Source: JBMORL01 sp049322335
Lineage (GTDB): Bacteria > Bacteroidota > Bacteroidia > Flavobacteriales_D > UBA2798
Direction: 5' to 3'
NCBI GenBank assembly: GCA_049322335.1
Contig: JBMORL010000100.1
Span: 6,875-70,874 of the forward strand
Length of the DNA: 64,000 bases
In this document: in pieces, positions 1 through 9,281 of the stretch
Position numbering within the stretch: position 1 is the stretch's first letter
How the letters are laid out: every line of letters begins with the position of its first letter
Translations under genes and position numbers: made by a program
Notes under the pieces: model-generated
The model's database searches: none
Seen by the model: the letters and a program-made list of their open reading frames with translations, nothing else
What the model was told of the DNA's origin: nothing

Positions 1-1
1 T

Positions 2-1327
2 AGTTTTACCGATAAAAAAGAAGTCAACCGCCTTGCTGTACCGGCTATTATTGCTTCTACTTCCGAACCCATTATTTCGTTTATAGACAATGCCATTATC
101 GCCAATTCCAGCAATGGCGACTCTACTTCACTGGGAGCAGTAGCGCTCGGTTCTTCCTTTTTTCTTTCCCTCATCTGGGTGTTTTCACAAACCCGAACAG
201 CCATGTCAACCATCATGGCCCGCTACTTTGGTGCCAAAAAAATTAATGATGTAAAATCACTCGTCCCACAGGCTATAGTGATGAATTTTTTATTGGGCGT
301 TTTTATTTATTTTCTTACCAATACTTTTATTTCACTTATTTTTTCGATGCAAAATGCCACGGGAGAATTACTGGAAGAAACCATTTCCTATTTTTCCATC
401 CGGTCCATCGGTTTTCCAATTGCACTGGCAACATTAATGATGTTCGGAATTTTTCGTGGCATTCAAAATACATTATGGGCTATGATCATCACTCTTATCG
501 GTGCCGGTTTGAATATCATTCTTGACTTGCTTTTCCTTAACGGCTATGAAGGAATTATCGAGCCAATGGGAGTACGGGGAGTAGCGCTGGCCAGTTTAAT
601 TTCACAGGTAGTGATGTTTTTACTTTCGTTCTGGGTGCTGTTTAAAAAAACACCATTTCGTTTCAAGCTGGAATTTATGCTGCATCCCGAAGTGTTCACT
701 TTGCTTAAAATGGCTTTAAACCTCGTGGTTCGTTCCATTGCTGTAAACACCTGTTATCTTGTTTCAGGTTCCGTTTCTGCTTCCTATGGCGAAGATTATA
801 TTGCCGTACAGGGAATCTTTATGAATATCTGGTTGTTCAGCGCATTTTTTGTAGAAGGTTATTGTATTGCAGGAAATGCTCTTGCAGGAAAATATTATGG
901 TGAAGGAAATATGGACAAGCTCAGCGTGCTATCAAAATATATGTTGCGAAATTCTGTTTTATTAGGCGTTTATCTTGCCTTGTTTTGCTTTGCCACTTAT
1001 TGGTTTATCGGCCAGCTGTTCCTGGAAACAGATAGCACTCTCACTATTTTCTATTCAACATTTTGGCTGGTTATTCTTGTAATGCCGCTCAACGCCTATG
1101 CCTTTACCTATGATGAATTACTGAAGGGTATCGGCAGTGTCCGCTACATAAGAAATACCATTATCCTGGCCACTACAACCGGTTTTATTCCCACTATTTT
1201 CCTTTTTCACTATATGGGGTTTAAACTTCATTCCGTTTGGATCGCTTTTTGCGTATGGATGATTTTCAGGGGAACAAGGCTCATGCGATATTTTAATGTA
1301 ACTTACGGACAGAAAACTGCAGGATGA
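2..1327 (+). CDS. MATE family efflux transporter (5' partial)
   Basis: Multidrug and toxin extrusion transporter, expected in the inner membrane as a cation-driven exporter. The reading frame is open from base 2, so the true start lies upstream of the window. The visible N-terminal part (VNRLAVPAIIASTSEPIISF) is the usual first MATE helix, followed by alternating hydrophobic segments across about 440 residues. An in-frame GTG at 179 is internal and not the start, because the family signature begins before it. The last bases overlap the following nuclease gene by ATGA, suggesting translational coupling. The family is clear; the substrate cannot be told. Confidence 0.88.
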   Translation, partial: SFTDKKEVNRLAVPAIIASTSEPIISFIDNAIIANSSNGDSTSLGAVALGSSFFLSLIWVFSQTRTAMSTIMARYFGAKKINDVKSLVPQAIVMNFLLGVFIYFLTNTFISLIFSMQNATGELLEETISYFSIRSIGFPIALATLMMFGIFRGIQNTLWAMIITLIGAGLNIILDLLFLNGYEGIIEPMGVRGVALASLISQVVMFLLSFWVLFKKTPFRFKLEFMLHPEVFTLLKMALNLVVRSIAVNTCYLVSGSVSASYGEDYIAVQGIFMNIWLFSAFFVEGYCIAGNALAGKYYGEGNMDKLSVLSKYMLRNSVLLGVYLALFCFATYWFIGQLFLETDSTLTIFYSTFWLVILVMPLNAYAFTYDELLKGIGSVRYIRNTIILATTTGFIPTIFLFHYMGFKLHSVWIAFCVWMIFRGTRLMRYFNVTYGQKTAG

Positions 1328-2547
1328 AAAAATGGACAGTAATTATATTGCTGATCGTTTCAGCTGAACTTTCGGCACAAAAGAAAGATTCGGTGGAAAA
1401 AGCCATTTCTTTGCTCGAAAAAGAATTGCACGACCTGCATTCGGCTACTTCACAAAAACAGGATCAACTCGAAAAATTAAAATTCCTTTTCATTCATTCG
1501 CTGATTAATGAAACCGGAACTCCTCTGCGATCTTCACAAAAAACCACCGTCATCAAACATCGCGCAATGGTTTTATCTTATAACGAACACCACGAACAAA
1601 GCGAATGGGTGATGCACGTTATATTGCCCGATATCGCCACCGGAAACGTTAGCCGCACCAACGATTTTCGCGAAGATAGTTTGGTTGCCACCGGAACAGC
1701 TGTAAAAAGTGATTACTGGTATAGCGGTTACGATCGCGGCCACCTTGCCCCTTCAGCCGATTTCCGCTGGTCGGCTACGGCACTCAGCGAGTCTTATTTC
1801 TATTCCAACATGTCGCCTCAAAAACCCGAACTCAACCGCGAAAGATGGTCGCAGGCGGAGGACCTTTTGCGTGCTTATGTAATAAAACACAACTCTCCTT
1901 TGATTGTAGTTACCGGCCCTGTATTACATGATACACTGAAACAGATAGGAGATAACAAAGTATCGGTTCCGGCACTTTTCTATAAAGCCGCCTTTGACCC
2001 AAAAACCGGGAATGCAATTGGACTGGTGATGCCCAACCTCGAATGCGAATACCCCGTTTTAAGCTACCTGGTTCCCATCGACAGTATAGAAAAACTCACC
2101 GGGCTTGACTTTTTTTCATCGGTTTCAAAAGAAAAACAAAATGCTTTCGAAGCGTTAAAAAATCCTGATCCGTGGAAAACCGCCAAAGAAGAGGGAAACG
2201 CCTTACCTCTTGATCCTGAGAAGCTTCCCAAAGGAAAACTCAATACTATCCAGGCTCAATATCATATTGGCGAAAAGGTAACGGTTTGCGGGACAGTTGT
2301 TTCTACCAAGTATGCTGAAAAATCGGGAGCAACCTTTATCAACCTCGACCGTCAATTTCCTGACCAGGTGTTCACAATAGCCATTTGGAAGCAAAACCGG
2401 GCTAATTTCTCGTATAAGCCCGAAGAATACCTGAAAGGGCATGTTATTTGTGTGACAGGGGAATTAAAGGACAATAAAGGAAAACCCCAGGTGGAAATTA
2501 ACAACGAGAGTGCGATAATAATTGTGGAGATGGATGGGGATGAATGA
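1324..2547 (+). CDS. Secreted DNA/RNA non-specific endonuclease with C-terminal OB-like domain
   Basis: Predicted sugar-non-specific nuclease of the NUC1/Serratia type. It has an N-terminal signal peptide (cleavage near LSAQ), a coiled stretch to about residue 55, then the catalytic core with the DRGH motif near residue 137 and the downstream metal-binding Asn region (PELNRERW). Known family members cut DNA and RNA with one Mg ion. After the nuclease domain, about 100 extra residues (GEKVTVCGTVVSTKYAEKSG onward) look like an OB-fold nucleic-acid-binding domain, making the protein longer than a minimal NUC1 enzyme. The start overlaps the MATE stop by ATGA. Probably periplasmic or secreted for nucleic-acid scavenging (inference). 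Confidence 0.88.
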   Translation: MKKWTVIILLIVSAELSAQKKDSVEKAISLLEKELHDLHSATSQKQDQLEKLKFLFIHSLINETGTPLRSSQKTTVIKHRAMVLSYNEHHEQSEWVMHVILPDIATGNVSRTNDFREDSLVATGTAVKSDYWYSGYDRGHLAPSADFRWSATALSESYFYSNMSPQKPELNRERWSQAEDLLRAYVIKHNSPLIVVTGPVLHDTLKQIGDNKVSVPALFYKAAFDPKTGNAIGLVMPNLECEYPVLSYLVPIDSIEKLTGLDFFSSVSKEKQNAFEALKNPDPWKTAKEEGNALPLDPEKLPKGKLNTIQAQYHIGEKVTVCGTVVSTKYAEKSGATFINLDRQFPDQVFTIAIWKQNRANFSYKPEEYLKGHVICVTGELKDNKGKPQVEINNESAIIIVEMDGDE

Positions 2548-2591
2548 AAAATTTGTAAATTAGTGCTCACTTAAAATAAAAATTAAAAGCT

Positions 2592-2957
2592 ATGAAAAAC
2601 ATACGCGCCCTTTTACTTGGATTAGTTGCCGTTTTTGCATTGAATACTGCAATGGCAGGCGAAGAAAAAACCAATGAAATGAAGGCTAAGGACAAAACCA
2701 AAACCCTTACCGCCCAGGTTGGTTTAACAGCAGAACAGGTTCCACAGGTAGAAGCTCTGTATCTGGAAGGATTCAACAAACTTGACCAGGTGAAGGCAGA
2801 GAAAACTACTGTTACCAACGAAGATAAACAAGCTATTATTGCTGAGCAGGAAGCGAAACTGAAAACCATTCTTTCTGAAGAACAATGGGCTAAATATGAA
2901 TCAGTGAAAGCACGCAGAGCTGAAAAAGCCACAAAAGTTACTACAACTACAAAATAG
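2592..2957 (+). CDS. Small secreted helical protein, Spy/CpxP-like
   Basis: A 121-residue exported protein. It has a clean signal peptide (cleavage near AMAGE), then a Lys/Glu-rich all-helical body with the pattern L-T-x-EQ ... LSEEQWAKYESVKA. That pattern resembles small periplasmic proteins of the Spy/LTxxQ type seen widely in Bacteroidota. No catalytic residues are evident. It is transcribed alone and closes with a strong intrinsic terminator at 2978-3006. A periplasmic chaperone or stress role is only an analogy. Confidence 0.75.
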   Translation: MKNIRALLLGLVAVFALNTAMAGEEKTNEMKAKDKTKTLTAQVGLTAEQVPQVEALYLEGFNKLDQVKAEKTTVTNEDKQAIIAEQEAKLKTILSEEQWAKYESVKARRAEKATKVTTTTK

Positions 2958-2977
2958 TTTTTCCCTTATAAAAACCG

Positions 2978-3006
2978 AAAGGGACGCTTTGGCGTCCCTT
3001 TTTTTA
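2978..3006 (+). terminator. Rho-independent terminator after the small secreted protein
   Basis: Stem AAAGGGACGC / GCGTCCCTTT with a TTTG loop, followed by a run of T. It lies 20 bases after the stop of the 2592 gene and ends at the stop codon of the converging 60-residue gene. Confidence 0.9.
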
Positions 3007-3189
3007 TTAGTTAATAATCAGTTGATGGTGTTGTTTCCCGAAAGTTTTGAGTACCCAGGCTTTTAACTCTTTCACATCTTCTTCCACGAGTTTGTTAATG
3101 GCTTTGTAGTACTCTTTCTGAAACAACTTCTGGTCGAAGCTCACTCTCTCGAGAATAAACTTCGTGTACTCCAGGGCGGTTTTCTTCAT
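3007..3189 (-). CDS. Small conserved-looking hypothetical protein (60 aa)
   Basis: Sixty residues with no signal peptide and a highly charged, helical composition (TKFILERVSFDQKLFQKEYY, then VEEDVKELKAWVLKTFGKQH). It fills the gap between a terminator and the next minus-strand gene. The regular heptad-like spacing of hydrophobics and the ATG start argue that it is real. I do not recognise a function. Confidence 0.6.
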   Translation of the reverse strand: MKKTALEYTKFILERVSFDQKLFQKEYYKAINKLVEEDVKELKAWVLKTFGKQHHQLIIN

Positions 3190-3298
3190 GCTTGCATTGG
3201 TTTGTGGTCTTCAAAATGTTTTAACGAAGGAAACGGGGTTGGGTTTCAAAAATTTTATTTTTTTAAAAAAAATGTTTTGGGCTATAGTTCGAAATGTG

Positions 3299-3340
3299 GG
3301 ATTTACAATCCTTCGCCCCATCACTTTGGATTTTTAATCC
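3299..3340. repeat. Pair of GGATT-NNN-AATCC palindromes
   Basis: Two 13-base palindromes, GGATTTACAATCC at 3299-3311 and GGATTTTTAATCC at 3328-3340, centred 29 bases apart. The second overlaps the stop codon of the 3334 gene, so it could act as a weak transcription-end hairpin. Confidence 0.55.
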
Positions 3341-4200
3341 AACACCACCACCAAATATTTTGAAATACTCCAGAAATCCTCTGCATCCAGGATCTCAATT
3401 TTTTCCTTATTGGAGTCTGTCCCTGTCACTTTATAGGAGGCGGGAGGATGTGTTGTCAGTATCTGCATCTTTTTTCCACCGAGCATGATCTCTTTCACTT
3501 TGGTGATATCTACCTGGGTGAAATAATCTTTGTTCATATCCTCTCTGAGCTTTATCATTCTTCCCAAACCAATAAATCCGCCTTCTTTGGTGATAATGCC
3601 ATTTTCCTTCAATTCTTTTGTAGAACCTATCACATAAAAAGCTTTGTTCAGTTCAGCTTCCTGGTCTTCCACAACAGCTACAGTTTCATTTAAAGTAGCG
3701 GTCAGTTCATCCATTGCAATATCGAACTGTGTCAATTCTTCACGCAAAGAAGCAATGATCTGGTCCTGGTCGTTAATCTTTGTCAACAGGTTTTCGATCA
3801 TTTTTTCCAGTTCACCAATCTTCATATCACCTTTTTTGAGTTTTCCTCTCAGGTTGGCAATTTTCCCCTTATTTTCTTCCATCAGCGAGTTGATGATAGT
3901 GATCTCTTCGATGATGCGTGTCTTCTGGTCTTCTGCCAGCTCGGGGTCGTTGTTGCGGCTCAGGTTAATGATATTTTCCTTCTGGCGGATGAGCGAAAGG
4001 TTGTCTTCGATCTCATTCAATGTGCGAATGGACTCGTTATATGCCTCGTCTTTCTCGGCCAGTTCTTTTTTCAGTTTATCATTTTCCGTTTTCAGCTGAT
4101 CCATTTCGGGATTGGAAGCTTCGCCCGTGCCGGTTTTGGTTTCGGCAGTACAGGAAAATAAAAATACTGCGGTGGCAGCAACAAAAAATAACTTCTTCAT
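3334..4200 (-). CDS. Coiled-coil outer-membrane-type lipoprotein
   Basis: A 288-residue lipoprotein: N-terminal signal with lipobox (VFLFSC), then an almost uninterrupted coiled coil to about residue 190 (DQLKTENDKLKKELAEKDEA, repeated heptads with L/I spacing). The C-terminal globular region (about 190-288) has alternating beta-type sequence (KMQILTTHPPASYKVTGTDS). It is probably envelope-anchored with a helical stalk. No enzyme motif is visible. A TAAATTTG box lies upstream of its ATG. Confidence 0.75.
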   Translation of the reverse strand: MKKLFFVAATAVFLFSCTAETKTGTGEASNPEMDQLKTENDKLKKELAEKDEAYNESIRTLNEIEDNLSLIRQKENIINLSRNNDPELAEDQKTRIIEEITIINSLMEENKGKIANLRGKLKKGDMKIGELEKMIENLLTKINDQDQIIASLREELTQFDIAMDELTATLNETVAVVEDQEAELNKAFYVIGSTKELKENGIITKEGGFIGLGRMIKLREDMNKDYFTQVDITKVKEIMLGGKKMQILTTHPPASYKVTGTDSNKEKIEILDAEDFWSISKYLVVVLD

Positions 4201-4216
4201 GGGTTGACAGTTTTCA

Positions 4217-4224
4217 CAAATTTA
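4217..4224 (-). promoter_or_regulatory. Candidate Bacteroidota -7 box for the coiled-coil lipoprotein
   Basis: On the minus strand this reads TAAATTTG, a full match to the Bacteroidota -7 consensus TAnnTTTG, 16 bases before the ATG. No convincing -33 TTTG was found at the right distance. Confidence 0.4.
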
Positions 4225-4285
4225 ACAATATTCGCATTTGTGTACATTTACGGAAAATAGAACATTCGTCACACTTGATAAAGCA

Positions 4286-6088
4286 ATGCCCATGAAAGCC
4301 CTTTTCACCCTGTTTTTCCTCGGTTTTACGCTGGTTTCGCCTGCTGTAAAGATCAATTACATCCTTTCCATGGAAAATCCACACCAACACTATTTCAGGG
4401 TGGATATGGTGGTTACAGAGTTTAACGGAAAGTATGCCGATTTTAAAATGCCCGTTTGGGCCCCGGGCTCATACCTGGTTCGTGAGTTTTCCAAAAACGT
4501 AGATTGGGTGGAGGCAAAAGCAGATGACCGCGGGCTGAAATGTTATAAAACAGACAAAAATACATGGCGGGTAGAAACCAATGGATCAAAACACCTGGTC
4601 TTTTCCTATAAAATCTACGCATACGAGTTGTCCGTTAGAACCAGTTTCCTTGATGCCGATCACGCGCATGTACACGGAGCCGGTGTGTTCATGTACCTGG
4701 ATAAAATGAAAAACGTTCCGGGAGAACTCACTGTTCATATTCCGAAAAAATGGAAAAAAATCAGCTGTGGGTTGGAGCAAATCGTAAAAAAACAAAATCA
4801 TGAAGGGCTGCGGGATGAAAGATTATATTTTTCTTTCCCGGATTATGATGTGTTGATCGATGCTCCGCTTGAGATCGGCAATCACACTTCCTTTTATTTC
4901 GATGCAGCCGGATGCCGTCATGAAGTGGCTATGTTCGGTGAAGGAAATTACGACACCACTCAACTGAAAAAAGATATGAAAATTGTGGTGGAAAAAGCTA
5001 CTGAAGTATATGGCGAAAACCCCAATAAAAAATACGTTTTTATTGTACATAACCTCACCAACGGCAGTGGCGGACTGGAACACCTCAACTCCACTACACT
5101 ACAGGTAAACAGATGGACTTATTCACCCGAAAAATACAATTCATTCCTTAGCCTTGTTGCGCATGAGTATTTTCATTTATGGAATGTAAAAAGAGCAAGG
5201 GCCAATACGTTAGGCCCGTTTGATTATGATAACGAAAACTACACCACTCTTTTGTGGGTTATGGAAGGATTTACCAGTTACTATGATGAATTATTGCTGA
5301 AACGTGCCGGTTATTACAACCAGAACGAATACCTGCGAACACTCACCGGCTCACTCTCACAACTTGAAAATTCTCCCGGAAGCAAAGTGCAGTCGGTGGC
5401 AGAATCAAGTTTTGATGCGTGGATAAAAGGGTATCGCCCCAATGAAAACAGCAACAATACTTCTATTTCCTATTATACCAAAGGTTCGGTGCTGGGCGCA
5501 TTGCTCGACCTTGAAATTATTACTTCCACAAAAGGAGAAAAAAACCTGGACGACCTGATGGATTATGTTTATGAAACCTACTACAAAAAAGAAAAACGGG
5601 GTTTCAATGAATCAGAGTTCAAACTGGCGGCAGAAAAAATAGCCGGAAAAAAACTCGATACTTTTTTCAACGATTATGTTTACAGCACCAAAGAAGTAAA
5701 TTACAACTATTACCTCAACCAGGTGGGATTACAACTCGAAAAAAAATCACGAATTACCGAACCCTGGCTTGGAATAAGAGCCAGTGATACAGATGGCAAA
5801 CTCATCATCAACAACGTTACTGCCGGAGGTTCGGGATACGAAAGCGGGCTGAATGTAAACGATGAAATTATTGCCGTAAACAATTATCGTGTGGATAATG
5901 CCGGCATGAACAAACTGGTGGGTGTGCTGGACATAGGAGATGAAGCAGAATTTCTTATCAGCCGCGATAATGTTTTAAGAACCATAAAAGTAAAAATGAC
6001 CGGTAATCCCATGCATGAATATAAAATTACCGCACTACCCTCTCCCACCGAAGAACAATTACTACTCCAGAAAAAGTGGCTGGAGTAA
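4286..6088 (+). CDS. M61 family metallopeptidase with C-terminal PDZ domain
   Basis: Predicted exported M61 (glycyl-aminopeptidase-like) zinc peptidase. The signal peptide follows MPMKALFTLFFLGFTLVSPA, so I start at ATG 4286 (4292 is also possible); an in-frame ATG at 4238 would add an implausible leader. The zinc motif HEYFHLWNVKR sits near residue 293, preceded by GGLEHLNST and followed by WVMEGFTSYY supplying the downstream Glu, all typical of M61. A PDZ-like segment (LGIRASDTDGKLIINNVTAG) lies near the C-terminus. It stands alone and ends before a bidirectional-looking hairpin. Confidence 0.9.
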   Translation: MPMKALFTLFFLGFTLVSPAVKINYILSMENPHQHYFRVDMVVTEFNGKYADFKMPVWAPGSYLVREFSKNVDWVEAKADDRGLKCYKTDKNTWRVETNGSKHLVFSYKIYAYELSVRTSFLDADHAHVHGAGVFMYLDKMKNVPGELTVHIPKKWKKISCGLEQIVKKQNHEGLRDERLYFSFPDYDVLIDAPLEIGNHTSFYFDAAGCRHEVAMFGEGNYDTTQLKKDMKIVVEKATEVYGENPNKKYVFIVHNLTNGSGGLEHLNSTTLQVNRWTYSPEKYNSFLSLVAHEYFHLWNVKRARANTLGPFDYDNENYTTLLWVMEGFTSYYDELLLKRAGYYNQNEYLRTLTGSLSQLENSPGSKVQSVAESSFDAWIKGYRPNENSNNTSISYYTKGSVLGALLDLEIITSTKGEKNLDDLMDYVYETYYKKEKRGFNESEFKLAAEKIAGKKLDTFFNDYVYSTKEVNYNYYLNQVGLQLEKKSRITEPWLGIRASDTDGKLIINNVTAGGSGYESGLNVNDEIIAVNNYRVDNAGMNKLVGVLDIGDEAEFLISRDNVLRTIKVKMTGNPMHEYKITALPSPTEEQLLLQKKWLE

Positions 6089-6110
6089 GAATCCGTTTAG
6101 TTATAAAATA

Positions 6111-6147
6111 AAAAAACCGGATGAACATTCACCCGGCTCTTTTTAAT
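6111..6147. terminator. Bidirectional intrinsic terminator between convergent genes
   Basis: CCGG-A-TGAA / TTCA-C-CCGG hairpin flanked by a run of A on the left and CTCTTTTTAATTT on the right. It sits in the gap between the M61 peptidase and the minus-strand T9SS protein, so it can serve both strands. Confidence 0.7.
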
Positions 6148-6161
6148 TTCTTTCTTATTTA

Positions 6162-8774
6162 TTACCTCGTTAACGTAACGTGTCCTGTGTATTTGTGTTC
6201 CGTATTTTGTGAATCCATAAGTTGTATGATATAATAATAAACCCCTTCCGAAGCTTCTTTACCGTCTTTTTCGCCATTCCAGCTTCCGGTAAGTGTATCA
6301 TAGCCATACATAAAAAGTCCCCAGCGGTCGTAAATTTCAACATGCAGTGTATTTACACCGGCAAGATCAAGCTCAAACACATCGTTTACCCCATCACCGT
6401 TAGGCGAAAACACATTGGGAATGATGATAAAGAAGTTGGGGACAACATTAATAAGAACAGTAGCTGTGTCCGAACATCCGTCAGCATTCACTGCAATCAT
6501 CGTCACCGTATAGGTGCTATCCGTTATATAGGTTTGGCTGGTAGTAGTAGAAGTGGTATTTTCAGTAAACCCGTTTCCGTAATCCCATGAATACGCTGTT
6601 CCACCGGTGGTAGTATTGGTGAACGTTACATTCAATGGAGAAACTCCCGAAGAAGGAGAAGCTGTAAAACCGGCATTCACATCCGACACAGTTACAGCTA
6701 CCACATCGGGAGCGCTGGTACAACCATTCAATGTAGCCACCACCGTATAGTTTCCTGCATCGGCTGTGGTTACCGGATCGATAAGCGGATTTTGTGAAGT
6801 GGAAGTAAATCCATTGGGGCCGGTCCACGCATAAGTAGCCCCGTTAATAGTGTTGGCATTTAATTGCAGCGCGTCTCCTTCACATAAAGGAGAGTTGGAA
6901 GAAGCATTTACCACCGGAACAGGATTAACCGTCACTACCATATTATCCGGTGTGCTTGTACAACCGTTAAGTGTTACTACCACCGTATATGTTCCTGCAT
7001 CGCCTGTAGCAGCAGGATTGATTACCGGGTTTTGCTGGGAGGATGTGAATCCGTTTGGACCTGTCCACGAATAGGTCGCTCCATTTACTGTTGAAGCACT
7101 GAGATTGATCGTGTCTCCTTCGCAAACCGTTACATCACTTCCTGCTGTTACAACAGGATTGGGATTTACCGTTACGTTGGTGGTAGCGGTGGCCGTGCAT
7201 CCGTTCAGTGTAACGGTAACCGTATATGCGCCCGATCCACTAACGGATATGGGACTGATGGTGGGATTTTGCTGTGAAGAAGTATAACCACCAGGGCCAG
7301 TCCATGAATAGGTGGCTCCTGTTACAGTGGGGCTCGATAAATTGATGGTTCCGTTTTCGCACACCGGCCCGTCATTGGAAGCAGATGCAGTGGGCATAGC
7401 GGGATTGGTAATAGTTGCCGTATTGGTACATGCCGGATCAGCCGAAAAAACTGCCGTTATAGTACAACTTCCTCCGTTGGCAGGTTGTCCGCCTAAAGTA
7501 TAGGCCTGGGGACTTGTAAACGGTGCAAAAAATGTTTGTGAGCCTCCGCAGGAAGAACTAACGGTTAGCGAACCGCTGGAAGGCGCATTGGAAAACGTGA
7601 TTTGGCCATTGGCATCGTATGTTTGATTGGCACAATTGATAGTTCCCACGGATGCAGTTACAGAACTGATATTACAAATAGGCGAACAGTTAGCTGGCGC
7701 GGTGTAATTAGAGTTAGCCGTACATGCCGGATCAGCAGAAAAAACAGCTGTAATTGTACAGGAAGAACCATTGGCGGTTAATCCCGTTAAGTTATAATTG
7801 GCCGGAGAAACAAACGGAGCATTAAACACCTGGGAACCGCCACAGGAGTTGGAGACTGTTAATGTTCCTGAGGCAGGTGCATTTGTAAAAGTTACCGCAC
7901 CGGATACGTCATAGGTATTGGTAGCAGGTACACATGCACCGGGCGTAGCTGTAAGTGATTGTATACTACACGATAAAGTACATGCTGGCGGTGCCGTATA
8001 AGTGGCAGAAGTATTACAGGTAGCATCTGCCGAAAATGTAGCACTAACGGTACACGAACTTCCGTTGGCCGTTAGTCCGGTTAAGGAATAGTTTATGGGT
8101 GAAGTGAATGGCGCATTAAAAACCTGTGATCCTCCGCAACTGCTGGATATGGTAAGTGTTCCTGAGCCTGGCGGACTGGTTATTACGAGACTTCCTGAAA
8201 CATCATACGTATTTGTTCCCGAATTACAGGCAGTAGGGTTTGCCGTAAATGATTGCACGCCACAAATAATAGAACAATCAGCTGAACCTGCTCCACCGGT
8301 TTGTGAAAATGTAATGGTTCCGGGAACATTGGAAAAATTGGTTAATAACAAAACATATACCTGACCTACAGAAGCGCTGGGAATCGTAGCTGTTTCCACC
8401 GCTGCTGTTGAATAACTGCAATCCACACCCGAAGTAGTCATCAGGCTGGTTGCACAGGCAGCTGACAAAGAAGAATAAGGTCCCCAGATAATAAAGTCGA
8501 CATCAATTCCATTTCCGCCCCCGTCAACCTGGCTGATGTTAAAAGTCATCGAACCATTTTGGTCGATTTCCATATAATACCATGCCGGATTGGGAGAAGA
8601 ACCCAGGCAGTCTACAGCCCCAAGGTCTCCATTATTGGTGGAGTTGGGAAATGTGTAGGTAGTTCCCGTACAAAAAGGATCTGCAGAATTACAGTTTGCT
8701 CCCTGTGAAAAACCTTCGCTGAAGGTGGTTAGAAATAAAACGGAAAACAGGAGAAAGGATAAATTTTTTTTCAT
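6162..8774 (-). CDS. T9SS type B (gliding-associated C-terminal) adhesin-like protein
   Basis: An 870-residue secreted protein. It has a signal peptide (cleavage near GFSQG), an N-terminal domain (about 28-165, with DVDFIIWGPYSS) common in Bacteroidota surface proteins, then three Cys-rich repeats of about 95 residues (motif SSSCGGSQVFNAPFTSP). Three Ig-like repeats (GATYSWTGPNGFTSSQQNP) and a PKD-like domain (YSWDYGNGFTE) follow. The last about 85 residues are the type B sorting domain: PNVFSPNGDGVNDVF, then YDRWG, ending in THVTLTR-like strands (HKYTGHVTLTR). Known type B domains direct export through T9SS and surface attachment. An adhesive role is inferred from the repeats. Confidence 0.92.
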   Translation of the reverse strand: MKKNLSFLLFSVLFLTTFSEGFSQGANCNSADPFCTGTTYTFPNSTNNGDLGAVDCLGSSPNPAWYYMEIDQNGSMTFNISQVDGGGNGIDVDFIIWGPYSSLSAACATSLMTTSGVDCSYSTAAVETATIPSASVGQVYVLLLTNFSNVPGTITFSQTGGAGSADCSIICGVQSFTANPTACNSGTNTYDVSGSLVITSPPGSGTLTISSSCGGSQVFNAPFTSPINYSLTGLTANGSSCTVSATFSADATCNTSATYTAPPACTLSCSIQSLTATPGACVPATNTYDVSGAVTFTNAPASGTLTVSNSCGGSQVFNAPFVSPANYNLTGLTANGSSCTITAVFSADPACTANSNYTAPANCSPICNISSVTASVGTINCANQTYDANGQITFSNAPSSGSLTVSSSCGGSQTFFAPFTSPQAYTLGGQPANGGSCTITAVFSADPACTNTATITNPAMPTASASNDGPVCENGTINLSSPTVTGATYSWTGPGGYTSSQQNPTISPISVSGSGAYTVTVTLNGCTATATTNVTVNPNPVVTAGSDVTVCEGDTINLSASTVNGATYSWTGPNGFTSSQQNPVINPAATGDAGTYTVVVTLNGCTSTPDNMVVTVNPVPVVNASSNSPLCEGDALQLNANTINGATYAWTGPNGFTSTSQNPLIDPVTTADAGNYTVVATLNGCTSAPDVVAVTVSDVNAGFTASPSSGVSPLNVTFTNTTTGGTAYSWDYGNGFTENTTSTTTSQTYITDSTYTVTMIAVNADGCSDTATVLINVVPNFFIIIPNVFSPNGDGVNDVFELDLAGVNTLHVEIYDRWGLFMYGYDTLTGSWNGEKDGKEASEGVYYYIIQLMDSQNTEHKYTGHVTLTR
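6700..8290 (-). repeat. In-gene tandem repeats of the T9SS surface protein
   Basis: Two repeat classes encoded in tandem: three about 285-base units carrying CGGSQ and ANG(S/G)SCT (roughly 7430-8290), then three about 240-base Ig-like units carrying SWTGP and SQQNP (roughly 6700-7420). Copies are diverged, suggesting old duplications. Confidence 0.75.
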
Positions 8775-8943
8775 CGCCTGAATGGAATTAGTGTTTAGCG
8801 CACTAATTTAAGTGAATAATATGAATCCGTACCACATCCGGCCTTCAACATTTCCACAATTTTCAATATTGATGGGTTGGCCCATCAGTCAACAGCATGA
8901 ATGTTTTTTGTGATTTCGGTTATATGCAATGAACCATAGAAAA

Positions 8944-9081
8944 TTAGCGATGCTTATGAGTATTGGATTTGTTTCCATAAGCCGGGCAATATACTCCTTT
9001 TGAACAGGAGGCAAATAAAATTGAAATGGCTAATAAAGCGGTTATCGCTTTAACGGCTGTAGTGGTTTTGATGGTCTTCAT
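8944..9081 (-). CDS. Tiny lipoprotein with CPAYG motif (45 aa)
   Basis: A 45-residue lipoprotein. ATG at 9081 is preferred because AAGGAAG lies directly before it and because it begins a standard lipoprotein signal (ITALLAISILFASC); the longer open frame to 9201 adds an unlikely leader. The mature part is only about 20 residues and contains YCPAYGN. The neighbouring gene at 9282 encodes another tiny lipoprotein with TCPAYGG after its lipobox. Function unknown. Confidence 0.65.
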   Translation of the reverse strand: MKTIKTTTAVKAITALLAISILFASCSKGVYCPAYGNKSNTHKHR

Positions 9082-9221
9082 GGCTTCCTTGTTTTGGTTG
9101 TTTGATAATAAAGGGAGGGCTTTTATAAAATTCCATAAAACCAACCTCAAATTATTGATGATCAACAATAAAGAAAAAAATAATCTGCTTTTCATCTCCA
9201 TAACCTCTCACGGGGAAACAT

Positions 9222-9255
9222 AAAAAAATTCCCCGCCACGATTTCCGTAACGGGG
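9222..9255 (-). terminator. Intrinsic terminator for the 63-residue CPAYG lipoprotein
   Basis: Read on the minus strand: CCCCGTTACG, loop GAAAT, CGTGGCGGGG (two G-U wobbles), then AATTTTTTT. It lies just downstream of the 9282-9473 gene and separates it from the 45-residue paralogue. Confidence 0.85.
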
Positions 9256-9281
9256 AGTAAATAGTATAACTATTAAAATGC

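Noticed and set aside
6700..8290. Possible CRISPR-like array
   Set aside because: The repetition is in a single continuous reading frame of a surface protein, with about 95- and 80-residue periods, not short direct repeats with unique spacers.
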